DNA of 64,000 bases from Bacteroides eggerthii (GTDB lineage Bacteria > Bacteroidota > Bacteroidia > Bacteroidales > Bacteroidaceae). The notes beneath the pieces are model-generated. The model did no database searches. It saw only the letters and a program-made list of their open reading frames with translations, and was not told the origin of the DNA. The stretch spans positions 3,070,001 to 3,134,000 of the forward strand of contig NZ_CP102258.1 of NCBI RefSeq assembly GCF_025146565.1, in the 5' to 3' direction. The position numbers and the translations under genes are program-made. Shown one piece after another: positions 1 through 7,577 of the stretch. The stretch's first letter is position 1. Each line of letters starts with the position of its first letter.

Positions 1-529
1 GGGCAGTCCGCATTGTTAGCGCATCGTTGCGATACATGGTAGGCGTAGCTACAATAATAGCTTCCGCCAATGTATAGAGGTTGAGATTATACGGATTGTT
101 CGTATCAATCTTTGAGGGCAATTCCGCCCCTAAATTAAAAACAGAGGTCGGAGGAATTAATGGAACCATATAGTCGTTACCTTTAGGTGCTCTTATAAGA
201 ACTTGGTTCGGTATGATGGTGGCACCTGTATATATCGACAACGATTGTTCGGCAGATAGACACCATTCATTGCCGTAGCGTTCATTTGCATACCGGGTAA
301 TAAAGCTCCAAAACGAAGCATACCATGCCGTACTGTCGCCCGGCGTTGCCCTTGGGTCGGTAACCACATACCAGCCCTTAATGATGGGCTTGAGAAAATG
401 ATTATCTACCAATCTTTTTATGTGCGTCCGGGATAAGTCGCTACTTTTAATTATCGTAAAATCCTCACCCCGTTGTACTTGTTTCAGCGCATTCAAAGAA
501 GATGCTAACAGTTCTGCTATCGTTGCCAT
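1..529 (-). CDS. AbiEi-type winged-helix protein, probably N-terminal part of a Fic-family protein (partial)
   Basis: Read from ATG at 529 leftward, the frame is open for 176 codons and runs off the window, so the C-terminus is missing. The N-terminus begins MATIAELLASSLNALKQ and continues with a winged-helix-like region (residues about 25-55, containing LSRTHIKRLVDNHFLKP and KGWYVV), as in AbiEi-type antitoxins. The following part (TAWYASFWSF, LSAEQSL, NQVLIRAP) matches my memory of long Bacteroidetes proteins in which this antitoxin-like module precedes a C-terminal Fic domain that transfers AMP to targets. The Fic part is not visible here, so that is inference. An autoregulated promoter with three operator-like repeats lies directly upstream. 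Alternative: a free-standing AbiEi antitoxin with its toxin gene beyond the edge. Confidence 0.6.
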   Translation of the reverse strand, partial: MATIAELLASSLNALKQVQRGEDFTIIKSSDLSRTHIKRLVDNHFLKPIIKGWYVVTDPRATPGDSTAWYASFWSFITRYANERYGNEWCLSAEQSLSIYTGATIIPNQVLIRAPKGNDYMVPLIPPTSVFNLGAELPSKIDTNNPYNLNLYTLAEAIIVATPTMYRNDALTMRTA

Positions 530-552
530 AGTTCCGATACATTTATGTATTA

Positions 553-609
553 CACGAATATTCTATTATTGAGAAACACGAATATATCGCTTTTATATTC
601 CACGAATAT
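553..609 (-). promoter_or_regulatory. Three direct operator-like repeats, exact 24-bp spacing
   Basis: The 9-mer CACGAATAT (ATATTCGTG on the transcribed strand) occurs at 553-561, 577-585 and 601-609, starting exactly 24 bp apart. The repeats lie between the -7 element at 614-621 and the start codon at 529, where a bound protein would block transcription. The most likely binder is the winged-helix N-terminus of the gene itself, as AbiEi-type antitoxins repress their own promoters by binding repeats. Binder is inferred; spacing is directly seen. Confidence 0.6.
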
Positions 610-613
610 TTTG

Positions 614-645
614 CAAATATAGCCAGATATTATTTGAAAAACAAA
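614..645 (-). promoter_or_regulatory. Bacteroides-type promoter for the AbiEi/Fic-like gene
   Basis: On the minus strand, TTTG (642-645) and TATATTTG (614-621) are separated by 20 bp, matching the Bacteroides consensus TTTG-N19-21-TAnnTTTG. Transcription would begin near 607, inside the first operator-like repeat. Confidence 0.7.
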
Positions 646-730
646 TAAATAGAAGCACAACAAAGTGCAAAGACTGATTTAATCTTTCAAGTTACACTCA
701 AGTAACTCTCTTTTTTTATGCCTGAAAAGC

Positions 731-772
731 CCGTTTTACCTCCCGGTCCGGGCAAACCGGGAAGTAAAACGG
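731..772 (-). terminator. Terminator-like hairpin after the SDR gene
   Basis: Arms 731-746 and 757-772 pair over 16 positions with one mismatch (CCGTTTTAC and TCCCGG against their complements) around a 10-nt loop. It lies 9 bp beyond the stop codon of the minus-strand oxidoreductase. The T-tract after it is weak (CTTTTC). Confidence 0.55.
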
Positions 773-780
773 AGAAGCAT

Positions 781-1542
781 TTACTTTCGGCTGACGATTG
801 TCCCGGTGGCCTGGTTGGCAGGCATTACCAGCACCTCCGCCACTTGTATATGTTCGGGTACGGCAGCGGCAAAGTACACCACTTCGGCAATGTCGTCACC
901 GGTAAGCGGACGGATGCCCTTGTACACATTGTCGGCAGCGGCTTTGTCTCCACGAAAGCGCACTACGGAGAAATTCGTCTCCACAAGGCCGGGCTTGATG
1001 TTCGTCACCCGGACGGGAGTATCCACGAGGTCGATGCGCAAGCCGTCGGACAGGGCTTTGACGGCAGCTTTTGTGGCACAATACACACTACCTCCCGGAT
1101 AGGCATAATCGCCGGCAATAGACCCCATGTTGATGACATGACCGCGTCCGCGCTCCACCATTCCGGGCACAACGAGGCGGGTCATGGCAAGCAAGGATTT
1201 CACGTTGGTATCAATCACCACATCCCATTCGTCCAGACTACCCTCATGCTCTTTGTCCACACCGATAACCAGTCCGGCATTGTTAATCAGGATGTCTATT
1301 GCCTTCCACGCTTCGGGAAGCGAATCGAGGGCGGCTGCCGCAGCCCGGCGGTCGCGCACATCGAAAGGAAGCAGGCAGACGTCCGCATGATATTCCGTTT
1401 CCAGCTCACGCTTTACGGCTGCCAGTTTCTCTACATTCCGTCCGTTGAGGATGAGACGGTAACCATTCATGGCAAACTTACGAGCACAGCCCTCTCCTAT
1501 ACCGGAAGAGGCGCCTGTGATAAATACAATTTTCTTTTCCAT
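781..1542 (-). CDS. SDR family NAD(P)-dependent oxidoreductase (YdfG-like)
   Basis: A 253-residue classical short-chain dehydrogenase. Visible motifs are the Rossmann cofactor loop TGASSGIG (residues about 10-17), NNAG (about 86-89), and the catalytic Ser in INMGSIAG with YCATK (Tyr and Lys four apart). An Arg after the second strand (LNGRN) favours NADP(H). Length and motifs fit the E. coli YdfG type, which acts on 3-hydroxy acids such as allo-threonine or malonic semialdehyde; the actual substrate cannot be read from sequence. The gene stands alone, with its own promoter at 1724-1756 and a hairpin after its stop. Its 5' leader is unusually long (about 175 nt) and carries tandem repeats. Confidence 0.9.
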   Translation of the reverse strand: MEKKIVFITGASSGIGEGCARKFAMNGYRLILNGRNVEKLAAVKRELETEYHADVCLLPFDVRDRRAAAAALDSLPEAWKAIDILINNAGLVIGVDKEHEGSLDEWDVVIDTNVKSLLAMTRLVVPGMVERGRGHVINMGSIAGDYAYPGGSVYCATKAAVKALSDGLRIDLVDTPVRVTNIKPGLVETNFSVVRFRGDKAAADNVYKGIRPLTGDDIAEVVYFAAAVPEHIQVAEVLVMPANQATGTIVSRK

Positions 1543-1654
1543 ACTGATAGTTTATAATTCATTGTTTGAATTTCATTGTTTGTAATTCGTCTTCTGTAAT
1601 TTATCATCAGCAAATCTTCTTCTTTTTCTTCTTCTTCTTCTGCTGCTTCTGCTG

Positions 1655-1710
1655 CAATTCGTCATCAGCAATTCGTCATCAACAATTCGTCATCTGCAAT
1701 TCATAATCAG
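1655..1710. repeat. Four tandem copies of a 14-bp repeat in the SDR leader
   Basis: The unit caattcgtcatcag occurs four times in a row (1655-1668, 1669-1682, 1683-1696, 1697-1710) with 1-2 changes per copy. It is flanked by a pyrimidine-rich stretch (ctt/ctg triplets) and further degenerate copies at about 1570-1615. It sits between the predicted promoter and the start codon of the minus-strand SDR gene, so it would be transcribed as leader RNA. No spacers are present, so it is not a CRISPR array. Confidence 0.8.
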
Positions 1711-1723
1711 ATGTTACGAAGTG

Positions 1724-1756
1724 CAAAGTTATGACTTATTTGCGAGCATCAACAAA
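1724..1756 (-). promoter_or_regulatory. Promoter for the SDR gene
   Basis: On the minus strand, TTTG (1753-1756) and TAACTTTG (1724-1731) are 21 bp apart, matching the Bacteroides consensus. It predicts a leader of about 175 nt that contains the 14-bp tandem repeats. Confidence 0.6.
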
Positions 1757-1806
1757 TAACTCGCAACTTATCCTCCATAACCCTTAAAGTTTTCAAGAAA
1801 TATATG

Positions 1807-1814
1807 TACCTTTG
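1807..1814 (+). promoter_or_regulatory. -7 element upstream of potA
   Basis: TACCTTTG fits the TAnnTTTG element and lies about 75 bp before potA. No convincing TTTG is present at the -33 position, so this is a partial match only. Confidence 0.4.
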
Positions 1815-1889
1815 CGCCACTTTTTGTGATGACTGACTATATCAGGTAGAGATTTGTTTAATTAGTTTGGATAAAGATAAGAAACGCTT

Positions 1890-3272
1890 ATGCAAAAGTC
1901 CGATTGCATCATCGGTGTAGAGCACGTATCGAAATTCTTTGGAGATAAAGCCGTACTGAATGATGTGAATTTGTCTGTCCGTAAGGGCGAGTTTGTAACG
2001 ATATTGGGACCGTCCGGTTGCGGAAAGACGACGTTGCTGCGTCTGATTGCAGGTTTCCAGACCGCTTCGGAAGGAGTGATTACCATTGCAGGGAAAGACA
2101 TCACGCAGACCCCGCCCCACCGCCGTCCGGTGAACACAGTGTTCCAGAAGTATGCCCTGTTCCCGCACCTCAACGTATTCAACAACATTGCCTTCGGCCT
2201 CAAACTGAAGAAGCTCCCCGCCACCACCATCGAAAAGAAGGTGAAACAGGCGCTCCGCATGGTGGGCATGACCGACTATGAAGACCGCGACGTGGACTCC
2301 CTCTCCGGCGGACAGCAGCAGCGTGTGGCCATAGCCCGCGCCATCGTCAACGAACCCGAAGTGCTGCTCCTCGACGAGCCTCTTGCCGCCCTCGACCTGA
2401 AAATGCGCAAGGACATGCAAATGGAACTGAAAGAGATGCATCAGAAGCTGGGCATCACTTTCGTATACGTCACCCACGACCAGGAAGAAGCGCTCACGCT
2501 GAGCGACACGATTGTCGTCATGAGCGAGGGTAAGATACAGCAGACAGGCACCCCGATAGACATCTACAACGAACCTATCAACTCCTTTGTGGCCGACTTC
2601 ATAGGCGAAAGCAACATCCTGAACGGCGTCATGTTGCACGACCAGCTCGTCAGCTTCTGCGGACATGAATTCGACTGCGTGGACACCGGTTTCGGCGAAC
2701 AGGCACAGGTGGACGTCGTGATCCGTCCGGAAGACATCTACATCTTCGACCCCTCGGATGCGGCACAACTGACGGGAACCGTAACAAGTTCCATCTTCAA
2801 AGGCGTGCACTACGAGATGCTGGTGCAGACCCGCGAAGGCTACGAGCTGATGGTGCAGGACTACCACTGCTTCGAAGCCGGTCGTGAGGTGGGCTTGCTG
2901 GTGAAACCCTTCGACATCCACGTGATGAAGAAAGAACGCACCTGCAACACCTTCGAAGGCAAACTGCTGGACGAAACCCATGTGGAATTCCTGGGATGCA
3001 GCTTTGAGTGCAGCCCGGTGCACGACATCCGTCCGGAAACACCCGTAAAGGTGGAAGTGGACTTCCAGAACATCATCCTTGAGGACAACGAAGAGGACGG
3101 ACGACTGACAGGCGAAGTGAAATTCATCCTCTACAAAGGCAACCACTATCATCTGACTGTGTTCACCGACTGGGACGAGGACATCTTCGTAGACACCAAC
3201 GACGTATGGGACGACGGCGACAGAGTGGGAATACGAATAGCACCGGAGAATATACGAATCACTAACCACTAA
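1890..3272 (+). CDS. potA: Spermidine/putrescine ABC transporter ATPase PotA, with duplicated C-terminal module
   Basis: A 460-residue ABC ATPase that would power polyamine import with PotB, PotC and PotD. Walker A GPSGCGKT is at residues 40-47, the signature LSGGQQQR near 139, and Walker B LLLDEP near 163, followed by the conserved THDQEEAL. PotA of E. coli has 378 residues. The extra length here comes from a tandem duplication of the C-terminal regulatory part: residues about 242-346 and 353-458 resemble each other ([10 protein letters not shown] with [21 protein letters not shown] with [11 protein letters not shown]). It is the first gene of a four-gene operon, with potB starting 20 bp after its stop. 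Confidence 0.95.
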   Translation: MQKSDCIIGVEHVSKFFGDKAVLNDVNLSVRKGEFVTILGPSGCGKTTLLRLIAGFQTASEGVITIAGKDITQTPPHRRPVNTVFQKYALFPHLNVFNNIAFGLKLKKLPATTIEKKVKQALRMVGMTDYEDRDVDSLSGGQQQRVAIARAIVNEPEVLLLDEPLAALDLKMRKDMQMELKEMHQKLGITFVYVTHDQEEALTLSDTIVVMSEGKIQQTGTPIDIYNEPINSFVADFIGESNILNGVMLHDQLVSFCGHEFDCVDTGFGEQAQVDVVIRPEDIYIFDPSDAAQLTGTVTSSIFKGVHYEMLVQTREGYELMVQDYHCFEAGREVGLLVKPFDIHVMKKERTCNTFEGKLLDETHVEFLGCSFECSPVHDIRPETPVKVEVDFQNIILEDNEEDGRLTGEVKFILYKGNHYHLTVFTDWDEDIFVDTNDVWDDGDRVGIRIAPENIRITNH

Positions 3273-3292
3273 CCACTCAAAACAATTTGCCA

Positions 3293-4081
3293 ATGAAAAG
3301 TTTCTTCATGCGGCGGCGTAACTGGACACTACCCTACGCACTGTTCCTGCTGATATTTGTGATAGTGCCGTTGCTACTGATTGTGTTGTATGCCTTTACA
3401 GATGCCGAGGGAGCATTCACCCTTGCCAACTTCCGCAAGTTTATGATGCACCCCGAAGCGATGAACACCTTCATCTACTCCATCGGCATAGCCATCATCA
3501 CCACGCTGGCGTGCCTGCTGCTGGGCTATCCGGCTGCCTATATCCTCAGTCAGAAGCAGTTCAACACCTCGCAGACCATGGTGGTGCTGTTCATCCTGCC
3601 CATGTGGGTGAACATACTGATACGCACGCTTGCCACAGTGGCGCTGTTCGACTTCCTGAACCTGCCGCTGGGCGAAGGCGCACTCCTGTTCGGCATGGTG
3701 TACAACTTCCTGCCGTTCATGATATACCCCATCTACAATACATTGCAGAAAATGGACCACAGCCTCATAGAAGCTGCCCAAGACCTCGGAGCCACCCCCT
3801 TGCAGATATTCGGCAAAGTGATCCTGCCCCTCTCCATGCCGGGCATCATGAGCGGCATCGTCATGGTGTTCATGCCTACGGTAAGCACCTTTGCCATTGC
3901 CGAACTGCTGACGATGAACAACATCAAGCTCTTCGGAACAACGGTGCAGGAGAACATATACAACGGAATGTGGAACTACGGTGCGGCCCTGTCGCTCATC
4001 ATGCTGCTGCTGATAGGCGTCACCATCCTCTTCACGAACGAGGAGGACAGCGCATCCAATGAAAGCGGAGGTGTGATATGA
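3293..4081 (+). CDS. potB: Spermidine/putrescine ABC transporter permease PotB
   Basis: A 262-residue inner-membrane permease with about six hydrophobic segments. The permease EAA loop EAAQDLGATPLQIFGKVILP (near residues 160-179) is the docking site for the ATPase. The ATG at 3293 is preferred over the in-frame TTG at 3287. Its stop codon overlaps the potC start by 4 bp (ATGA), which suggests translational coupling. Together with PotC it would form the membrane channel. Confidence 0.93.
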   Translation: MKSFFMRRRNWTLPYALFLLIFVIVPLLLIVLYAFTDAEGAFTLANFRKFMMHPEAMNTFIYSIGIAIITTLACLLLGYPAAYILSQKQFNTSQTMVVLFILPMWVNILIRTLATVALFDFLNLPLGEGALLFGMVYNFLPFMIYPIYNTLQKMDHSLIEAAQDLGATPLQIFGKVILPLSMPGIMSGIVMVFMPTVSTFAIAELLTMNNIKLFGTTVQENIYNGMWNYGAALSLIMLLLIGVTILFTNEEDSASNESGGVI

Positions 4082-4869
4082 TGACACGTATTCTTGCCAA
4101 AGGCTATCTGTGGCTGCTGCTTGCGCTGCTCTACTCGCCTATCCTTATCATTATGATCTTCTCCTTCACCGAAGCCAAGGTGCTGGGCAACTGGACGGGA
4201 TTTTCCACCAAGCTGTACAGCTCCCTCTTTACGGGCGGCATGCACCACTCACTGATGAATGCCATTTGGAACACCTTTGCCATTGCCATGCTGGCAGCCA
4301 CCGCATCGACGGCACTGGGCAGCATTGCGGCTATCGGCATCTTCAACCTGCGCACACGCACACGTCAGGTGATGAACTTTGCCAACGCCATTCCGATGAT
4401 GAACGCCGACATCATTACGGGTGTGTCGCTGTTCCTGCTGTTCGTCAGCTTCGGCATATCGCAGGGATTCACAACGGTGGTACTGGCGCACATCACGTTC
4501 TGCACCCCCTACGTAGTGCTGAGCGTGATGCCCCGTCTGAAAAAGATGAACCAAAACGTGTACGAAGCCGCCCTCGACCTCGGCGCAACCCCGTTCCAGG
4601 CATTGCGCAAGGTCATCCTTCCGGAGATATTTCCGGGCATGATAAGCGGGTTCATCCTTGCCTTTACACTCTCCATCGACGACTTCGCAGTAACCATATT
4701 CACCATCGGGAACGAAGGACTGGAAACGCTCTCCACCTACATCTACGCCGATGCCCGCAAAGGCGGACTGACACCGGAGCTGCGCCCCCTCTCCACCATA
4801 ATATTCATTACGGTGCTGGTGCTGCTGATCGTCATCAACAAACGCGCGGAACGTGCACAGAAGAGTTGA
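4078..4869 (+). CDS. potC: Spermidine/putrescine ABC transporter permease PotC
   Basis: A 263-residue permease with six predicted membrane segments and the EAA loop EAALDLGATPFQALRKVILP near residue 162. It starts inside the potB stop codon (4-bp overlap) and is followed 41 bp later by potD. The order A-B-C-D is the classical pot operon order. The C-terminal tail (NKRAERAQKS) is short and basic. Confidence 0.93.
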   Translation: MMTRILAKGYLWLLLALLYSPILIIMIFSFTEAKVLGNWTGFSTKLYSSLFTGGMHHSLMNAIWNTFAIAMLAATASTALGSIAAIGIFNLRTRTRQVMNFANAIPMMNADIITGVSLFLLFVSFGISQGFTTVVLAHITFCTPYVVLSVMPRLKKMNQNVYEAALDLGATPFQALRKVILPEIFPGMISGFILAFTLSIDDFAVTIFTIGNEGLETLSTYIYADARKGGLTPELRPLSTIIFITVLVLLIVINKRAERAQKS

Positions 4870-4910
4870 AAACTGAAAGTATAGTCAAAATAAACTTACC
4901 GAACAAAAAA

Positions 4911-6251
4911 ATGAAAAGACTGACAGGTATACTCCTTCTCCTCTGCCTTGCCCTTGCCGCCGTTTCGTGCAAAGGTTCAGGCGAAGAGCGCAGCCACGTA
5001 CTGAAAATCTACAACTGGGCGGACTACATCGACGAAGACGTGCTTGCCGAATTCCCCGACTGGTACAAACAGCAGACAGGCGAGGACATCCGCCTTGTCT
5101 ACCAAGTGTTCGACATCAACGAAATCATGCTCACCAAGATAGAACGCGGGCACGAAGACTTCGACGTGGTATGCCCCTCGGAGTACATCATCGAACGCAT
5201 GCTGAAGAAAGACCTTCTCCTGCCCATCGACCGCAGCTTCGGCAAGACCCCGGACTATCTGCCCAACATTTCCCCCTACATCCGCCGGGAACTGAACAAG
5301 ACCAGTCAGCCGGGACGCACCACCACAGACTATGCCGTACCCTATATGTGGGGCACAGCCGGCATACTCTACAACCGCAGCTTCATCACCCCCGACGAAG
5401 CCGGCAGTTGGCACTGCCTGTGGAACTCCAAGAACAAAGGCAAGCTCCTGATGAAAGACAGCTACCGCGACGCCTACGGAACCGCCATCATCTACGCCCA
5501 CGCCCGCCAGCTTGCCGACAGCACCGTTACGGTGGAACAACTCATGAACGACAACTCCCCCGAAGCCATAGCCCTTGCCGAAAAGTACCTGAAAGCCCTG
5601 AAACCCAACATTTCCGGTTGGGAGGCCGATTTCGGCAAGGAGATGATGACCAAGAACAAAACATGGCTCAACCTCACCTGGAGCGGCGACGCCGTATGGG
5701 CAATTGACGAAGCCGAGGCCGTAGGCGTAGACCTTGCATACGAAGTGCCGCGCGAGGGCAGCAACATCTGGTACGACGGCTGGGTAATCCCCAAATACGC
5801 CCGGAATCCCAAGGCAGCCAGCTACTTCATCAACTACCTCTGCCAGCCCGAAATCGCCTTGCGCAATATGGACGCCATAGGCTACGTCAGCGCCGTTGCC
5901 ACCCCCGAAATCATGGAAGCCAAACGGGATACTTCCATAGAAACACGCTCCGACCTCAGCTACTTCTTCGGTGAAGGCATGGGCGCGGACAGCCTGCAAA
6001 TCAATCCCGTACAATATCCCGACAGGAAAATCGTGGAACGCTGCGCCATGATACGCGACTTCGGCGACCGCACCGAACTGGTTCTCGAAATGTGGAGCCG
6101 CGTGAAAGGCGACAACCTCAACACCGGCATCGTACTGCTGATATTCTCCGTATTCGGAGCACTGTTCGTTTGGCTGGTATACGGCAAGATACGCAAGTAC
6201 CGGCAGAAGCAACGCCACCGCCGGAGGCGGAAGGGAAGGCCGGCGATTTAA
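4911..6251 (+). CDS. potD: Spermidine/putrescine-binding protein PotD, lipoprotein with C-terminal membrane helix
   Basis: A 446-residue solute-binding protein. The start is ATG 4911 with the lipoprotein signal MKRLTGILLLLCLALAAVSC (lipobox Cys20). The body matches the PotD/PotF fold (KIYNWADYIDEDVL, NEIMLTKIERG, DVVCPSEYIIERM, VPYMWGTAGILYN). E. coli PotD has about 348 residues. Here the C-terminus is longer and ends in a hydrophobic helix (GIVLLIFSVFGALFVWLVYG, near residues 405-424) followed by a very basic tail. The protein may therefore be anchored twice. A longer reading frame running in from inside potC is not believed, because potC is clearly coding in another frame. Confidence 0.93.
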   Translation: MKRLTGILLLLCLALAAVSCKGSGEERSHVLKIYNWADYIDEDVLAEFPDWYKQQTGEDIRLVYQVFDINEIMLTKIERGHEDFDVVCPSEYIIERMLKKDLLLPIDRSFGKTPDYLPNISPYIRRELNKTSQPGRTTTDYAVPYMWGTAGILYNRSFITPDEAGSWHCLWNSKNKGKLLMKDSYRDAYGTAIIYAHARQLADSTVTVEQLMNDNSPEAIALAEKYLKALKPNISGWEADFGKEMMTKNKTWLNLTWSGDAVWAIDEAEAVGVDLAYEVPREGSNIWYDGWVIPKYARNPKAASYFINYLCQPEIALRNMDAIGYVSAVATPEIMEAKRDTSIETRSDLSYFFGEGMGADSLQINPVQYPDRKIVERCAMIRDFGDRTELVLEMWSRVKGDNLNTGIVLLIFSVFGALFVWLVYGKIRKYRQKQRHRRRRKGRPAI

Positions 6252-6282
6252 AACACCGGATAAGCCATTTAAAACCCCGGAT
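6246..6282 (+). repeat. 21-bp-spaced direct repeat at the potD stop
   Basis: ATTTAAAACNCCGGAT occurs at 6246-6261 and 6267-6282 with one difference, starting 21 bp apart. The first copy contains the potD stop codon. It lies between potD and nagA; function unknown. Confidence 0.55.
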
Positions 6283-6306
6283 GTAGGAATTCTGATTTAT
6301 AATACT

Positions 6307-6314
6307 TAATTTTG
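6307..6314 (+). promoter_or_regulatory. -7 element upstream of nagA
   Basis: TAATTTTG fits TAnnTTTG 26 bp before the nagA start. No clear TTTG is found 19-21 bp upstream, so nagA may have its own weak promoter or be read through from pot. Confidence 0.35.
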
Positions 6315-6340
6315 GCATCCGATAAACTTAAAACCTAAAA

Positions 6341-7507
6341 ATGCTTACTCAAATTATAAACGGGCGCATATTCACCCCGCAGGGCTGGCTGAATGAAGGT
6401 TCTGTCCTGATACGTGACGGAAAGATTCTTGAAGTGACCAACTGTGACCTCGCACTGATCGGTGCACGTCTCATTGATGCCAAAGGCATGTACATAGTGC
6501 CCGGTTTCGTGTGTATGCACGCCCATGGCGGCAGCGGACACGACTTCAACGAATGTACCGAGGAAGCATTCCGCAGCATCGTGCAGGCACACCTCAAGCA
6601 TGGCGCCACAAGCTTCTACCCCACCATCTCCTCCTCCCCCTTCAGCAAGCTCCACCAAGCCGCCCATGTGTGCGAACGGCTCATGGAAGAACCGGACAGC
6701 CCCATACTCGGACTGCATATCGAAGGCCCTTACCTCAGCAGGAAAATGGCCGGCGAGCAGTTTGCCGGACAGGTGAAAGAGATTGACGAACAAGAATACA
6801 GGGAACTTGTGGAAAACACCCGCTGCATCCGCCGCTGGGACGCCTCTCCCGAACTGCCGGGAGCATTGGAGTTTGCCGGCTACCTGCGCGAAAAAGGCAT
6901 ACTGGCAGCCATATCCCACACCGAAGCCGAGTATGACGACATCTGCGCCGCCTACAAAGCCGGATTCACCCATGCCGCCCACTTCTACAACGCCATGCCG
7001 GGCTTCCACAAACGCCGCGAATACAAATACGAGGGCACAGTGGAAAGCGTCTACCTGACCGACGGCATGACCATCGAACTCATAGCCGACGGCATCCACC
7101 TGCCTTCCACCATCTTGAAACTGGCCTACAAACTGAAAGGCGTGGAGCACACCTGCCTCGTAACGGACGCCCTCTCCTGTGCCGCAACCGAAGGCAAGGA
7201 AACCAGCAACCCCCGCTACATCATCGAGGACGGCGTATGCAAACTCGCCGACCGTTCCTCACTGGCAGGCAGCATCGCCACAATGGACGTGCTGGTGCGC
7301 ACCATGACACAGGCCGGCATCCCGCTGGGAGACGCACTGCGAATGGCTTCCGAAACTCCGGCACGCATCATGGGAGTGTACGACCGCAAAGGCTCCCTGC
7401 AAAAGGACAAAGACGCCGACATCCTGATTATGGACAAGGAACTGAACATACGCGCCGTATGGCAAGCGGGAAAACTGGTGCAGGAAAGCTTCCTGAACTA
7501 TAAGTAG
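6341..7507 (+). CDS. nagA: N-acetylglucosamine-6-phosphate deacetylase
   Basis: A 388-residue amidohydrolase-fold enzyme that removes acetate from GlcNAc-6-phosphate, feeding host- or wall-derived amino sugars into glycolysis and wall synthesis. Metal-binding and catalytic motifs are visible: MHAHGG (about residue 60), LHIEGPYLS with the metal-ligand Glu, ISHTEAEYDD, THAAHFYNAM, DGIHLP, and the catalytic Asp in LVTDALSCA. Length fits the family. nagB is not in the window. It starts 89 bp after potD. Confidence 0.95.
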   Translation: MLTQIINGRIFTPQGWLNEGSVLIRDGKILEVTNCDLALIGARLIDAKGMYIVPGFVCMHAHGGSGHDFNECTEEAFRSIVQAHLKHGATSFYPTISSSPFSKLHQAAHVCERLMEEPDSPILGLHIEGPYLSRKMAGEQFAGQVKEIDEQEYRELVENTRCIRRWDASPELPGALEFAGYLREKGILAAISHTEAEYDDICAAYKAGFTHAAHFYNAMPGFHKRREYKYEGTVESVYLTDGMTIELIADGIHLPSTILKLAYKLKGVEHTCLVTDALSCAATEGKETSNPRYIIEDGVCKLADRSSLAGSIATMDVLVRTMTQAGIPLGDALRMASETPARIMGVYDRKGSLQKDKDADILIMDKELNIRAVWQAGKLVQESFLNYK

Positions 7508-7577
7508 CGACGCGCCCGAAAGCCTGTTTCTAAAAAAAACCTTTTTTATAAGTTTCTTATAATTCTTTTTCAGTATC

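Noticed and set aside
718..1557. Long plus-strand reading frame opposite the SDR gene
   Set aside because: The minus strand codes for a complete SDR enzyme with all motifs; the plus frame has no recognisable domain and is its shadow.
1655..1710. Possible CRISPR array
   Set aside because: Units are 14 bp and directly adjacent with no spacers, and no cas genes are nearby.
4110..4910. Apparent N-terminal extension joining potD to sequence inside potC
   Set aside because: potC is coding in another frame, and a clean lipoprotein signal begins at 4911.
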